A stretch of 64,000 nucleotides of DNA from Atopsyche davidsoni (GCA_022113835.1 JAILWY010000023.1:4836001-4900000); one strand, 5' to 3'; numbered from the stretch's first letter, positions 11,568 through 24,599 are shown. A program made the numbers and translations. The notes: generated from the letters alone by a model not told the origin.

Positions 11568-13571
11568 CGCGCCGGCGGAGAATCATTAGTGTGTGATTAT
11601 TAAGTTTTACGTTTGGACCAACTTTCGCGCAGCTCCGTATAAAGCGTCGGTCGAAAGCCTCCGGAGGGTGATTAAAGAGACAGAGGACGGAGGCTCTATT
11701 ATTGGCGGATCGTAAAGCACCCGAACCTTTTTAGTTTTTATTACAACAATTTAAAATAATGTCATACAAGGCTTTTTATGCTGGGGCTTAATCTTCGCTT
11801 CGGCAGTACTCGGTGTTTGCAGCAATGGGGGATTTTTTACAAAGTGAGAACGAAATTTTGCTTTTATACTAATTATGAGAGATTTTCTGAAATTTTGAAG
11901 AAATTTTACTTCAATATTTCATCATAAAAAAAAAATTACCTGAAATACTATTATTGTAAATATAAGATAATTAGTACACAGTTTTAGTGTGGGTTTATTA
12001 AATAACCATTTTATTTACAATCGTATGCTTATACTTTTTTAATTCAGTTTTATTAGACAAAGGAAATAAGAATTTGATTTGAATAATGGTATGTATTTCG
12101 CAATATTAAATTAAATTAATTAGATGTTCAGTATAAAACATCTATTATATTTCTAAAACAATAATACTTCATTAGTTTAATAAAAAAATGATAATTAATT
12201 CAATTCAATAACCGATTTTTATTTATAGTATATTTAATGAAATTGGAGGCTAATGGTTTGTGTTTATAGTAATTACAGTGCAGTGTCATTATTGCAGGAG
12301 GTCATTTGGTATTTTGAGGCAATTTCGTACAGGCCCTCTGCAAACTTAACATTATTCGGCGTTAAAAACCTGTTAAAGACCTGTTAAAAACCTGAGAAAA
12401 TTAACACCACTGTCGGGTCACTGAAAAATTATAACACTGTGTCATAAAGAATACTTATATTTGCGCCCTGAATTTTCTTCCTGTAAATTTTGTAAACTTT
12501 TATAATGTGAATTTAATTTTTACTTATTATAATTTTTACACAAATATCTTAAAAAGTATTAATCTTATTTTATTAAATATAGACAGTTGCAAAATAAAAA
12601 AAATTCTACCATGCTAGTGATAAGCCTTTTAAAGAGTGTCGTTAGAATACAACCATAAAATGTGAAAACGCTAACTGTTGAAAACTTCTATATACGAATC
12701 TCCTAGTATATTTGCTTTTGAAATGTGAAGTAACTTTTCAAGATTTAAAAATAAATAAACATTTTAACATATCTATCATGCATAACTTAAGCATTTATTT
12801 TAAGTCTAAACACAAATAAAGTCCAATAGTACCAATAAGTGAATAGAAATGTTTTTTTTTATTTTATCAAATAAACAAACTTCCAATATCTTATTCTATA
12901 TTCAGATTTGTTTTTTTTTAATAATTTTTTTTTAAATTTTACTATTTTATTATATTAATTATGAAGCCTGCCCCATCAATTCTTTAAAACAAACGCCTCG
13001 TGTTGTACTTGACCGTCTTTAAATCATCTTTTTTGGTACATTGACTTCAACAATCAAATATTACAGACGCTTAAATATTGTATCCGAATCACCGATTTTT
13101 ATATAATATAATAAACTACAGACCACAGGATGCTCTTAGCCATTTGGCTGTTCATATTTGTTCTTATAAATTTAGAATATTACAAATTGAACCAGTTTGT
13201 TTGCATCAATTATTGCTTCGTGACTAATATAGTTGTTTTCGAAACACGAAGTTATCGGTAATATTTCATTCAGAATTAATGCTTGTTTAACCTTGCGAGA
13301 AAAATTCTTTCTGACTCCAGTGATTTGTGATTCGGAAACAGCTGCAATTTATCTCAATTGCTTCAAGGTATTGGATTATTCGACCATATTTGTTAGCGCT
13401 CTATTATGTTGTGGTATTTGCAGTTCGCCTAAGTATACAAAAAAAGTGTGATTAGTACAGTTATTTTCTAGAATATCTTAAGTGATTAAATGCTTTAAAT
13501 CAAACACAAAAAGAGAGGAATTTAAAAAATCAAATGAGAATTTTAGGTCATGAACAATAACAAGAAAATAA
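11568..13571. other. CpG-rich island, then AT-rich non-coding DNA
   Basis: The block 11562-11720 (GGACGCGCCGGCGGAG, GTCGGTCGAAAGCCTCCGGA) abuts the tandem duplication. A milder island at 12240-12430 contains CCTGTTAAAGA/CCTGTTAAAAA in tandem. The rest, to the Helitron, is AT-rich with nothing recognisable. Confidence 0.5.
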
Positions 13572-14007
13572 TCTATATATATAAAACACAAAAGATGTTT
13601 GTGTGTCCGTCATAGGCTTTGAAACCATCCAACCGATGTGCCCTAAACCGGTTTCATCTTTACGAAGAATCTTTGTGACTATTAAAACAATGCATTAAAT
13701 ACATTCGGTCTAATAATTAAGTCAAAAAATTTTCAACATTTGTAAAGTCGCGCATAAAACAAAATCACTATCTGTCATTCGCAACAGAGAGTTTTATCAT
13801 AGTGAGTTTGTCTGTTTATATATGGGAAAAAATATATTAAACAAAAATATTCGTATTACAAGTTTCATCTATGGATTATTATGCATATCGCATGATAAGA
13901 ACCTAACAATCCAATCACATTTTAAAATGCCGTGAAGTGTTTCATCAGTTCATTATTGACATGTACGCCAAAATTGAAAGCGAGCGGCTTCTGTACATTC
14001 GCCTATG

Positions 14008-14151
14008 AATTCGCCTTGCATGAAAGATGGCAAATGCACGAAAATATATCCACGCGATTTGATTAATGAAACTCAAACTGGTGAGGATGGATATCCGAAA
14101 TACAGCGACGAAAGCCAGAAGATGGAGGATTTACCACCACCATTAAAGTAA
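14008..14151 (+). pseudogene. Helitron polyprotein fragment (Rep region), broken
   Basis: Reads NSPCMKDGKCTKIYPRDL, then INETQTGEDGYPKY, a well-known conserved stretch of Helitron Rep/helicase proteins. It ends at TAA after DLPPPLK. Upstream sequence (about 13930-14007) looks like a frameshifted continuation of the same protein. The nickase active site (HUH and tyrosine motifs) is not seen. Confidence 0.75.
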
Positions 14152-14186
14152 GAAACGTTGATATTGACATTGATATTGATATTGAC

Positions 14187-14402
14187 AAGTACATATGGAA
14201 ATATGTTAACAGCAACGAAGCTGTCTGCTGAATTCTTGGTTTCAGTATTCACGAATGATATCCAACTGTCCAATCCAATCTTGCTGTTCATTTAGAAAAC
14301 GGTCAACGTGTTTATTTTACTGAAAAAAAAATGTCGAAGAACGAGGAGTACAGCTACAATAATTTTGCGAAAGCATTGCTGTATAATGAAGTTCCAAAAT
14401 AG
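14187..14402 (+). pseudogene. Helitron polyprotein fragment, two internal TGA stops
   Basis: One frame reads KYIWKYVNSNEAVC, stop, ILGFSIHE, stop, YPTVQSNLAVHLENGQRVYF, then NNFAKALLYNEVPK and TAG. Family members have KYVNKGSD..., SNEAVWRILSFPIHERYPTV and HLENGQRVYFT here, so residues between KYV and SNEA are deleted and two codons became TGA. Confidence 0.75.
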
Positions 14403-14418
14403 AGTCAACTATCCAATA

Positions 14419-14569
14419 GAGATTTTTAACTCTTTGGAACCATCCGGAATGCCACCACCTTATAACTTTAAATGTTGGTTCACCATAGTTGCTCATTCGC
14501 AACATAGATCCACCTAAATTGTGCAACGGAACAAGACTTGCTGTTAAAAAACTATCGTCACTTATTTAA
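14419..14569 (+). pseudogene. Pif1-like helicase C-terminal fragment, frameshifted
   Basis: NSLEPSGMPPPYNFK in one frame, then, after a shift, NIDPPKLCNGTRLAVKKL in another, ending at TAA. These are the adjacent conserved blocks near the end of Helitron Pif1-type helicases. The Walker motifs lie in the deleted part. Confidence 0.72.
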
Positions 14570-14758
14570 TCGAAGCAACAATCAAAATCAAAGCCGAAAA
14601 ATCTTTGTTTACACACCTACCGAAAAAACTCACTATATTGTTTATCCGCTAGCATTAAGATAAAAAAGTTAATAAAAAACAAAATTTTCTTTTTTAGAAC
14701 AAATAAAATAAATGTATTTATTTTTTTAGCGTAGTAGAACACGCCGGGTATCCGCTAG

Positions 14759-16698
14759 TGATTGAATATAATAGCTTGCCATAAATTTTTATAGTGTTTC
14801 ATATTTGATCTGTTGCGTTGGTTGATAATTCACATATGCACCGCCATACAAAATTGCACAGTACATGCCGCGTTTGCACTCTCCTGCTGTGTTATCTCTT
14901 TCTCCCCGGCTCGCAAGGGATTAGTCTCGTTTCACACGTTACGTCATGCCGGGCACCTCAACAAGTCAGCGCCAGGCTTTAGCATTACGGTTAATATTTC
15001 AGCCAGGAAACAGTAAACTTACAGTAGAAACTTTCGTCAAACTTACCCTTTGTTTTAGAATGATTAATTCTTTGCCCAAAAGAAACACAGGATTGCATCC
15101 GTTGCTGAAACAGGTTGTATTTTATTACAGACAAAAAAAGGATTTTCTCATTATTTCATGTGGATCAAATACTTTAATTTTGTATCTACAATACACAATT
15201 GTTAATTGAAAATGGTTTAAATGTTATAACTAGGCTTTAGGCACAAATAGGGATGCTCATGCTATTTGTGAATATTTAATTTAATATTTGAAAGTAAGCT
15301 GTAAAGTTAAGGATGAGACGTTTTCATGTGCTTCCGTTTAGTATAATACAATATTTCACATCCTGCTGCATTTTTAGCATGCCTTCATTCTCATCTATTG
15401 AACTTTATTGGCTCTGATATTTCGTTCTTCGTTTTCTATTTCGACGTTGTGAACAGATTCGTAACCGAGAAAACTTGAAGTTTACATCAATACATTTTTC
15501 TATCTATTTGGAAACTTCCAGCGAGCATGATCTTCCTTTTTGTGCCATGAAATTGCTGACTGCAAGATTCTTTTGGGTTTTCCATTCATTCTACGATTCA
15601 TATCCGTTACTTGGATTCTTTTAAGATATTTTGGCAGATTAACACTGCTGAACGTATATATAAACTCAGGAATAAAACTCTGAATATTGTGCACAGATCA
15701 GTTAATATATATTATACAAGCGTTTTCTGGTATAAATTTGTAAAAAAAATATGTAAAAATATATTTAATAATTGAAGAGATATTTTTTGTTGAAAAACTC
15801 CACTGAAATCAAACTTTGTTTCGAAGTTTCATTTTTGATTTTAAGTTTATTTATTTTCTTGGTGTTAAGACGCATAGCGACTTAAGTAAAACGTATTTAC
15901 ATTCTAAATTTTGTTTGTACAAAGTTGATGCTTATTGCATTTGAAGTATTTATTATATTCGAATTGCTGTTTTTTCAGTTAAAATTTCCAACGTTTTGAT
16001 TAAGATACATAGTGGTCAAGAGATTTCAGTACTGGGACTAAAACGGATATATTACGGAGTATAAACTCAACATAGCACTTGGTAAATGTATGAAATCATT
16101 TTATTATTTGAAAACGTTTTTTGTACCATAACAGAATCGTTAGAGTATTAATCAAAACTTTGCACGGCTCAGCGCCAGAGAAAATATATGCAGAGGGATA
16201 CTTCATCCCTCACTCAGTTTTTTTGTTGTTTATAACTGCAAAGCACAGTAAGAGAGACACACCAGTCGAGGCTGAGGGCTCCACGTACAGGGGTAGCAAT
16301 CCGGGTACGTTTGCATTTCACTACAGATATGCTAATATCGCGGGCCGTAAAACACCGCAATCTGCCCTCAGACGCGGCACGTCCGGGTCCCGCGGGCGCC
16401 GGGGATTCCTCGGCACATTCCACCCCAGGACGAGCTCGGCACCCCCATCCCCCATCTTGTTTTGTACACATTGTATTATATCTACGAAGCTCGTCGAGGA
16501 ACGCTGTCTTGCTTACGTCGGAGAATTGATATTAGTTGCGTATTTTATAAGTGTAGCTTTCAGCGACTGGCTTTTGTCTGCACTATGGTGATTTTCGTAT
16601 ATTTGCGTGGAAATGTTATTCTGTCTAGACAGAAATATAAGTTTTTTTTTCATTAGTCAAAGAACAAATGGAATCCATAAACAAATGACTGTATAAAC
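14759..16698. other. Non-coding; two GC-rich islands
   Basis: Island 14830-15060 includes GGATTAGTCTCGT (14918-14930), an Otx/Bicoid-type GGATTA core. Island 16150-16480 is the most CpG-rich stretch of the window (GGGTCCCGCGGGCGCCGGGG) and is open in several frames (up to 156 codons on plus) without recognisable protein. A 64-codon minus frame at 15500-15694 shows nothing. Confidence 0.45.
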
Positions 16699-17260
16699 CA
16701 GAGGTTCTCAAAGTGGTCAATATCGACCCCCAGGGGTCGATTTCGCCATGCAAGGCGAAAAATAAAATTGGGGGTCCATGAAATGTAAATGGGGGTCTAC
16801 GAGAGTGGATCCCATTTAAGCAGGTCATCACAAAAATTTAGACATTTCGTAAATGTCATAATGCACCGAACACAGATTGTACCTATGTACTTTGTGACGA
16901 ATCAAAGCCCTGAAGCGTAGAAGTATTTTGTATGTTTTTAATTATTGTATTTTATTGTATTTAAGATATTAAAATGGAATTCCACCAAGTATTCTCTGTC
17001 AAAAATATTGATTTTCTGAATGCATTTGCATTTTGTGTGTTTTTAATTAATAAAGGTATAATTAACATAACATTAACTTTTTCATTTTTAAGCCCACTGT
17101 ACAGTAAACCCTATGAAAGTGAGTTGTTCTATATAAGATGTCAAAAATATGTTTGAAGTTGATAATTTGTAAAAATTCAATATTAGCAAGGCAGGGGGTC
17201 GACGAAAAACAGTAAAACTCGACAAGGGGTCGAAGGGACAAAATAGTTTGGGAAACTATG
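16699..17260. mobile_element. hAT-type MITE with 8-bp TSD
   Basis: Terminal inverted repeats CAGAGGTTCTCAAA and (reverse complement) CATAGTTTCCCAAA match at 11 of 14 positions and fit the CAGNGGTTCTCAA ends of hAT elements. The 8-bp duplication gtataaac lies at 16691-16698 and 17261-17268. Subterminal palindromic CGACCCCCAGGGGTCG and GGGGTCGA runs fit this group. At 562 bp it has no transposase; a 60-codon frame inside is chance and overlaps the nested Penelope-like tail. Confidence 0.82.
16965..17015 (+). mobile_element. Penelope-like family 3' tail nested in the hAT element
   Basis: Matches the family tail (TTAAAATGGAATTCCACCAA, then CTCTGTCAAAAATATTGA) with few changes. It lies inside the hAT MITE at 16699-17260, so it was either inserted after the MITE formed or was captured by it. 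Hammerhead and arm sequences are absent. Confidence 0.6.
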
Positions 17261-17268
17261 GTATAAAC

Positions 17269-20200
17269 GAAGGAACTTACTAGGCAAATAACATAGCAGT
17301 TGAAAGCCTTTAGAGACAATTGCTCTGATTTCAGTTTTTTTTTTTTAGGTTTATAGCGTTTGGCTTGTTATATAGTATATAAATCATTGAAAACATAGAT
17401 CACATAAGAATTTTTACTATTTTTCCTTCGAAAAAATATATGAAACTGAAAAAATTGTTATATTTAAATATATTTTTGCACGAACTAGGGCTCTGTCTAC
17501 AAGAAATACTTTTTTTGAGTGCATAAAAAGTGAGTCACATTCGTTTTACTATATCTAGATATTTTGGCTCAGTGGGGTCTCTATAGGGATACCTTTTGAT
17601 GTGTATAATTGAAAAGTTATTCTTTGGATTCAAAATATAAATCGAAATAACTCAGTAAAAGCAAAACTATGCATGAAAACATAAATCCAAGGAACAAGAA
17701 CGAACAGACTTAGTCGTAATATTTCAATAATAAAATCACCCATGCAAGAGCAGATTATAAAATCTATGAATGACTTTTAAATATTAAGAAGATCTGTATT
17801 TATTTAGAAATATTAAAGTATTGTGTTTTCATAAGCCTTAAAATATTTTGAGTTTTTTTCTTCTTACTATGGCTGTGTAATTTAGCGTAAAATTGATTTT
17901 TTTAATAAAATACGAATGCATCCAACACTAGAGTTCAATGTCTTTACTACAGTACGAATTGCAGCTTATTTTAATATTTTATAATGTGGGTAGATGTTAG
18001 ATTTATTTTACTGTCTCATTTTTCAATGGAATGACCTCTACTAATTTGTGTTAACATAGATATTTTAAGTTTTTGGCAAAAATATTATTGCTACCATAAA
18101 GTCACTGGTACCATAAAACACTCAGATATTTTTTTCAGTACAACGCGTTACATAAACGGTGCGGTGTCGTGCAATTCGGTTTCGCATTGTATTATTGTTG
18201 GTGTAAATGTTTTGTTTTCAAAGGAAATGTATTTTAATACTTAAAAGAAAACCGTGAAATGTTTATTTGAAATAAAATATGAGTGCTTTTATTGCGAGGT
18301 TTTATGTGATTTGTGGGGTGACTTTGTATATAGGCTAGAACCATTTCAGAAATGTTCTGTGAAATAGTGTCTGTTGCTGCAGTCTAGACACAAATTATCT
18401 ACATTTTGGGTAAGTTTATTAGCATTTTAAATTTAAAGTAGACAAGTTTTTCATGTATAATGCATTGGTATAGATTATAAACGTTATTAAGTTTTACGAT
18501 CCAGACGCCATGACATTGTCATTATAGATTTATAACCTCTCAAACAACGCGTGATTTACAGCTAGGATTAAAAAAAAAATACATTGTCTAGATTATATAT
18601 TTGAGATTAGTTATTAATCATAACTCAAAGTTCAGTTTAAATAAAAATTCATCAAATAATTGTAAAAATCGGATGCTATTGTACTGATCAAATAATTCAC
18701 ATGATTTATTTCAAACATCAACAATCACAGCCATTTGTGTTTCAAACCGATTTAAATATATGTGTTGATTTAAATAAGATATTCTCTTTTACAACAAAGA
18801 AAAATTCATATTAGGCTGATATTTTACGCGTAAGAATAACATAGTATGAAATATGGTTAACAAAAAAATAAACACACTACGAATACTATTTAAAATGAAG
18901 AGTTAATTGTAGTTTTTTAAATCGAAATTCCGGTTAAGTTTACACAGTAAAGTTGGTTTAATTAAATTTATTGTTTATCATTTTCAATTACAGCAGCTAG
19001 CAATCTCCCACCGTGATAATAAAAGGCTTCCGAGAACCGCCCTGTCTGCATCTCGAGCATTGAAAAATATTTAATAAAGATCGTTCTTGAGCAATTCGCT
19101 TGTGGGTGCAAAACAAAAAAATACTCAACTTTCTGGGAAAAGGAAATAACTTTCTATGCACACAACACAACAGCAGAATAATTAATAAATTCTACTCTTG
19201 TAAACATATTTAGGTAACAAACATTGTACGTTGCCTCTATTAAAAGAAAGTGAATTCGTATTTAATTACGCATATTTTCATATAAAATGGCTGGCAAATA
19301 TAAAATAACGAAACGTAAAACCTAGTATTAGTGTGAATTTATGTTTTAAGTAATATTAAAAAAGTGCTTGTATTTTGTAAAAAAATGTAACTGTTTTTTA
19401 CCCCATTCATTAAAAAATGAACACACCCGTTAACAAACCCATAGTTAAATCACTTTTATTTAAAAATTATATTTTTATTTTTAAAGTAATATATTTGACC
19501 AAAAAGAGTTTGGAGTAGAATTAAAGATTCTTTTTAATTCCATAGATAAAATACGTGAAATATTTTTATGACTTTTTATTGTTTTAAAATTATCCAAAAA
19601 ATAATATAGACATGCGCATTATGAATCATTCAATTTTATTACATTAATACTTTTTACTTCTCTTTATAGAATTTAAAGTCAAATCATTACTATATTATGT
19701 TTCATTCCATCATAAAATCCATTTTTTGTATAGTTAGATATTTTCATATTGATGTGCTTAGTTTAATAAAATATATTAAGGTAAAAGTATGATATAAGTA
19801 TTTTATCTTCTTCGAGAAATTACGATTATTTATAATTAAAATTTCATTTTGAAAGGAAATTACATACCAGGATTAAAATTATTTATGTATTTGCTAGGGT
19901 CTTTGGTGGTTTTTGGGTAATATACGCTGTGTTGAAGTCCCAAATGATTGGTATGAAATATTAATTTTAAGACAATTTTTACCCAGGCAAAATGCCAGAG
20001 TAAAAAGATTTATTTGATATCGACGTCTCACTGACTTATTAAGAATATAAGTATATTTAATAAAAAAAAATATATTGAACGCTGCTTCATGAACTTTTTA
20101 ATTATATTCTCATATCTATTGAATTGTAAACAATATTTCATCATTTGAAATTGAAATTAAATTATTTAATATAAAGCTTTTGAGTGCCTGAGGTTTTATA

Positions 20201-20409
20201 ACCATCACCAAATATATTTTATATTTTTGATCCTAGCCTGCCAAAAAAAAATTTTTCTTAATATATTTAATTTCTCAATAACAAATTTTTCATTCCAATT
20301 TATTATTATTTAAATATGTTTTACGTGATCGATACACAAATAGAAATAAATTTATCAAAAATAAATGGTTAAACTGTAAAAACTTACACTTACGTACTTA
20401 AAAATTGGT
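17269..20409. other. AT-rich, no gene
   Basis: Homopolymer-rich and AT-rich throughout. Only weak GC-normal patches near 18110-18200 and 18990-19120. No repeat family, frame or RNA gene recognised. Confidence 0.6.
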
Positions 20410-20775
20410 TCATTTTTGTGTACAGCATATTTTCAAACGCAAACTATCTTTAAAAAAATTGTGTGAAATATATTTTTTAAAATAATGAGGGATGAAAAAT
20501 ACGCCCGAGTTGTTGGATTGATCTGAAGATTGAAAGAGAACGAAGTTATTATATGGAATTGCTTTCAGTTTAAGTGATACGGAATTGTTAGTGCAATTAA
20601 TTGGGTAATAAAATTTCAAGATGGGAGCCAAAGAATCCACATAAACAAGAGACTTAGAAGTAATATGAATAAATAACAAGGGTTTTACTTCCGTTCGAAG
20701 AAGTTTAGCGAATAAAATGTCTGGAAAATTCTTGAAATGCAAAATAACTCTGCATTTATTACCCCTGCTAAACAA
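20410..20775 (-). CDS. Unrecognised 121-codon open frame
   Basis: Long for AT-rich DNA. It contains FPDILFAKLLRTEVKPLLFI and LKFYYPINCTNNSVSLKLK. An acceptor-like TTTGTTTAGCAG precedes it at about 20764-20775 on the minus strand. An upstream minus frame (20685-20900) overlaps in another phase, as a frameshifted pseudogene might. No motif or family recognised; it may be chance or an old transposon piece. Confidence 0.18.
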   Translation of the reverse strand: MFSRGNKCRVILHFKNFPDILFAKLLRTEVKPLLFIHITSKSLVYVDSLAPILKFYYPINCTNNSVSLKLKAIPYNNFVLFQSSDQSNNSGVFFIPHYFKKYISHNFFKDSLRLKICCTQK

Positions 20776-20900
20776 ATTATATTCCTGATGTTCGTTGTTA
20801 TTTTTATCATTTGATTTTGTTTTGTATTTCTGATGAATACGATGTCATTTATTTTATTTTTTAATATAATAATACTAATAATTTCAGGAATCTTTTGCAT

Positions 20901-22335
20901 TATTTTCTCGATTTTGAACTAATATAAATTTTATCATTATTTGAAGATGGACAATTTTATTTTTTAATGCCATGCATACAAAAACTGCTACAAGCCACTC
21001 GCTTAAGCTCTGCATTATTATTTGTTATGATTTAGTTTTTTCCGTTATGCCAACTAATAAACCTATTTTCACCACTGAGCTATTCCCATTGATGGTTTAT
21101 CTTTTGTGAAGATTTTTGGAGATATAAATTTTAATAGAGATGGCTAGACACAATAAATTTTAATTTGTGAATTATTAGGTTTTTCTCAATTTAATTAATA
21201 TGTTCCGCGCTTGGTTTTTATTTCTCAATGACTCAAAAGATGCGTAGTTTCAAAATTTTATTTTAAAAACCAATAGTAAAAGATCACGACAATACAGTTT
21301 GTATTGTCACCAAAAATTTGAAAAGACTTGAAATGCATGTTGATTACTTCTTTTGTAAATCTGCATTTGTTTATACAAAAAAATGTATAGTGATACTAAT
21401 TAATTCTTTTAAATAGAGGATTAATTTTAATTTTTTTTTAATATATGAAAACGATATTAAATATTTTTATTTTATATTATTGTACAATAACTATAAAGTA
21501 TGTAATTCGATGAATACAATCCATAAATCTAATTTGATGCCATTATTTGGCCATTTTCAGTAGCGTAAAAAAGACATGCATGACATAGTCAGCATTGTCA
21601 AGAAAATCGTTGGCATAAATTTGTAATACCAAAACACGGACTCTAGCATAAAATATGATAAAATTATTCAAATTTATTCGATTATAATTTCTTACCAAAC
21701 CTCCTGTTTATTCATTGGCAAAGGGCGTAATTTTTAAAAAGATATTATAATATTAAGCATCTTATTATGGAGCCTTTTTTTAAAGCAGTCTTGTGATAAT
21801 AAATTAGTAAAGAGTTGAAAGTAGGAACTCGATGAAAACCATTTGGGAAACGAAGATAAATTTTTCGTATTTGTTTCCTCTTGGAAGTTGAGATAAGATA
21901 AGGTCCTAAAACTTGTCGGGATCCGTTGTCAGCTTAACCATCTATTCAGGTCATCTCTAAGCTTTTAGCTCTTTCATTGCTACTTCCTCACTCTCACACG
22001 TATTTTTTCATTTTGAAATCTTGATAAGAAAACAAGGCTTCCAAAATAAACATCTTAACAAGAGAAAATAAACATTGAATATTTTTTTTATGCGTGAATC
22101 GTTAACACTATTTATGATCCTTATGAGTACAAGTGCGGGTACATTGAATATTCAATATTTGCTGAAAATTTGAAGTAACAGTCCTTGCATATTTCAATAG
22201 CCTTTCTAAGTTGTTGTATTTACTCTCTTACTCAGAAAAAAAATTATTTTTGTACTCGAGTCAAAATGTTTGTAGGTCATCATATTTTTTTACTAAAGCA
22301 CTCTCGTTTTACAAATATAAATAATGTTTAAATTT
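20901..22335. other. AT-rich, no gene
   Basis: A patch at 21890-21990 is GC-normal. Nothing else is visible before the SINE-like fragment. Confidence 0.6.
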
Positions 22336-22424
22336 TGGCCTCGTTAGAGTATCACGCCTGTTTCTAGATTTAAGACACCAGTCCGCAATAACTATGGTAC
22401 GATGGTTTGAATCCCACATGTATT
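22336..22424 (+). mobile_element. tRNA-related SINE-like fragment
   Basis: TGGCCTCGTTAGAG (A-box-like) at 22336 and GGTTTGAATCCC (B-box-like) at 22404-22415, with wider spacing than a true tRNA gene. Probably a decayed SINE head. Confidence 0.3.
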
Positions 22425-22969
22425 AAAAAATAAATGTTGATATTTATTATCAGTTGACTGTACCGTTTACTAAAAATCCTATTATGAACGATTATATTAC
22501 TTTTATTACGTTAATTTTTGTTCGCGAGCGCTTTTGCTTCTCACAAGCTATTTAGACTGAATGAAGCTATTTATAGCCATTAAGTTATTTATATTTGTTG
22601 TTACAATATGTCGTCTTACAAATTAAGATAGTTTGTCATGAATATCACGTTAATTTAAATGGGTAAGGCTAGATTTCGGTATTCACATCAACTATATCGA
22701 ATCGAGGTAACGTGTCACAACTTCAATATAATTATTATCAAAGTGAATTCGGATTTTTGCTTATACATATAACAAGGTTGAAATATCGTGTCATTTTGCT
22801 GTGTATCACAGATATCCGATTTACTATAAAACGGGCGTATAACACATTTCATAAGCATATCGTTTTCATTAGAATTTCGCTGCAACAGCAAATTATTTAT
22901 ACAGCCTTGTCATTTGAGATATATCCTGATGCTGAATATGAATTTATATTGCCTATACTTCGTATTTGC

Positions 22970-23218
22970 CTATGCTCTGCATTTTATGGTCTCGGAGTGG
23001 GTAATTTTACTTGGCCACCGGAAGCTTACTACCGCGCCGTCGATAAAATCGCTTCCTAATAGTTCCTGTTCTGCTTCAAGCGCATCTTCAAATACCCTGG
23101 ACCCATCTAAATGATACGAAGAGAAGAAAGAAGACAGCTTACTGATTCTTCTCAAGTCCATATTAAATAAAAGCAGATTATCCCATTCTCTCTTCAGGGT
23201 TGTTATTCTGCGATACAT
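22970..23218 (-). CDS. Unrecognised open frame, possible exon
   Basis: The minus frame reads MYRRITTLKREWDNLLLFNM, then FEDALEAEQELLGSDFID and GAVVSFRWPSK, with an acidic/hydrophobic rhythm that looks protein-like and GC higher than the surroundings. A possible donor CAA|GTAAAA lies at 23005-23011 and possible acceptors (ATCGCAG, CTGAAG) near 23180-23205. Plus-strand frames (ending VGNFTWPPEAYYRAVDKIAS and a Ser-rich one) overlap it, so strand and coding status are uncertain. No family recognised. Confidence 0.25.
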   Translation of the reverse strand: MYRRITTLKREWDNLLLFNMDLRRISKLSSFFSSYHLDGSRVFEDALEAEQELLGSDFIDGAVVSFRWPSKITHSETIKCRA

Positions 23219-24599
23219 CCTTACGCAATTGTTATTTTATACATTTTGTTTTAGTAATGTGTACAACGACTTTAAAGCATTCTGATAATAATAATGTACT
23301 TTAACTATCTGTGAAAGTACACCAATAATATATTTTTTATCGTTTTTAGATGTAATAATAAAAATAGATATTCTTATTAATTTATGACTCATTGCTTATA
23401 GGTTATTGAAAATTACAAGTTGCAACATATGATCATTATAACCCCGAAATAAATAATATAATATAATTGATATTGTTGATATATTAAGTGTAGAATTGTG
23501 AAGCAACTGTAGTGTACTGGGTTATATGTCAATATGCCTTGAAATTCCGCCCTTTGCTTACATGCAGGGCTTCTAGGGCAGCAGACTAAGGGGGAGGATC
23601 CATGCCTTTAAGCTCCTTTGCTTTGGACCCTTACCTAATGAAAATTCGACTACGATTACCCTCTCGCAACTTGTACGGGTTATGAAATATGTACTTGTTA
23701 TTCGGATCAAAGTTTGCATATAAATTAATGTATTAAAGAGACTTAAATATACGGGCATAATTGTACGCGGGAAGAATTATTAAATGTGCGTTTAGATATG
23801 CAAGACATAATTTATCACTGTGAGTATAATAATACCCACTGTTCAAAAACGTATGACATAGCCAGTAAATTTAAAAATATTTTCATTTAAGAAATTATCA
23901 CATCTTGAAAATGATTTTTGTTTAATGTTTGTTAGATAATGAGATATTATGAAAGAAATATTTCAAAATGGACGATATACAACATAAGTTGATAGCTCGC
24001 AGCAATATCATCAGTTAAGTAAACTAAGTTCAATAATTGGTTTTAAAAATTGTTAATTTTCATTTATTACATTCTGTTTAAAAATCTAAATAAGTTTTAA
24101 TTGAATGTTTATCATTTGTGAATAGGTTTAATGGTATTTTAATAGAGGTAAAAAATTCACTCTCCTTCAAATAAAATTTTGTCTTCTTTTGAGCTATAGG
24201 TTTCTTGTAACGATATACACGCAATCGGTTGACGTACCAATTCAACGTTTCTGTAAAAAATATCTGTTTTATTGACCTGGTATCAATTCAAGCAGTTAAT
24301 ATTACTTCACAATATTTGCATTCATATATCGGGCAAACAATTTATCAAAAACATAAAAATGCGAATGTTGATACAAGAAAAACATACTTATGCTAGCTAC
24401 TTATATAAATATCAGTTGAATACTTGTTTCTTCAATATTTCAAAACAACACAATTGATCCGCGAAAAAATTGAGTTGGGAAATACAAGAGAAATGCCGGA
24501 AATTTAAAGCAAGTTTAACAGTATTATAATAATAAATTAGGCTTCTGAAGTTGATTAATTCCGTTCTTGGTTGGTTATATCGCATTTCACTTGAACCTA
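23219..24599. other. Non-coding; possible splice-like patch
   Basis: At 23560-23690 a GC-normal patch has a strong minus-strand donor-like sequence CATTAG|GTAAGG after a short open run (YKLREGNRSRIFIR), but no acceptor or continuation could be tied to it. The remainder is AT-rich. Confidence 0.4.

Larger units (their letters stand above)
13572..14758 (+). mobile_element. Non-autonomous Helitron
   Basis: Begins TCTATATATATAAAACACAA, a common insect Helitron 5' end. It ends ACACGCCGGGTATCCGCTAG, the CTAG terminus, sitting between A (13571) and T (14759) as Helitrons insert. It carries disordered pieces of the Helitron Rep/helicase polyprotein in the same strand order as the parent, so it derives from an autonomous copy by internal deletion. 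A short run near 14160-14185 repeats the hexamer ATTGAT/ATTGAC. Confidence 0.82.

Noticed and set aside
16121..16591. 156-codon plus frame
   Set aside because: Openness follows from the GC-rich island; several overlapping frames on both strands are equally open and none has a recognisable domain.
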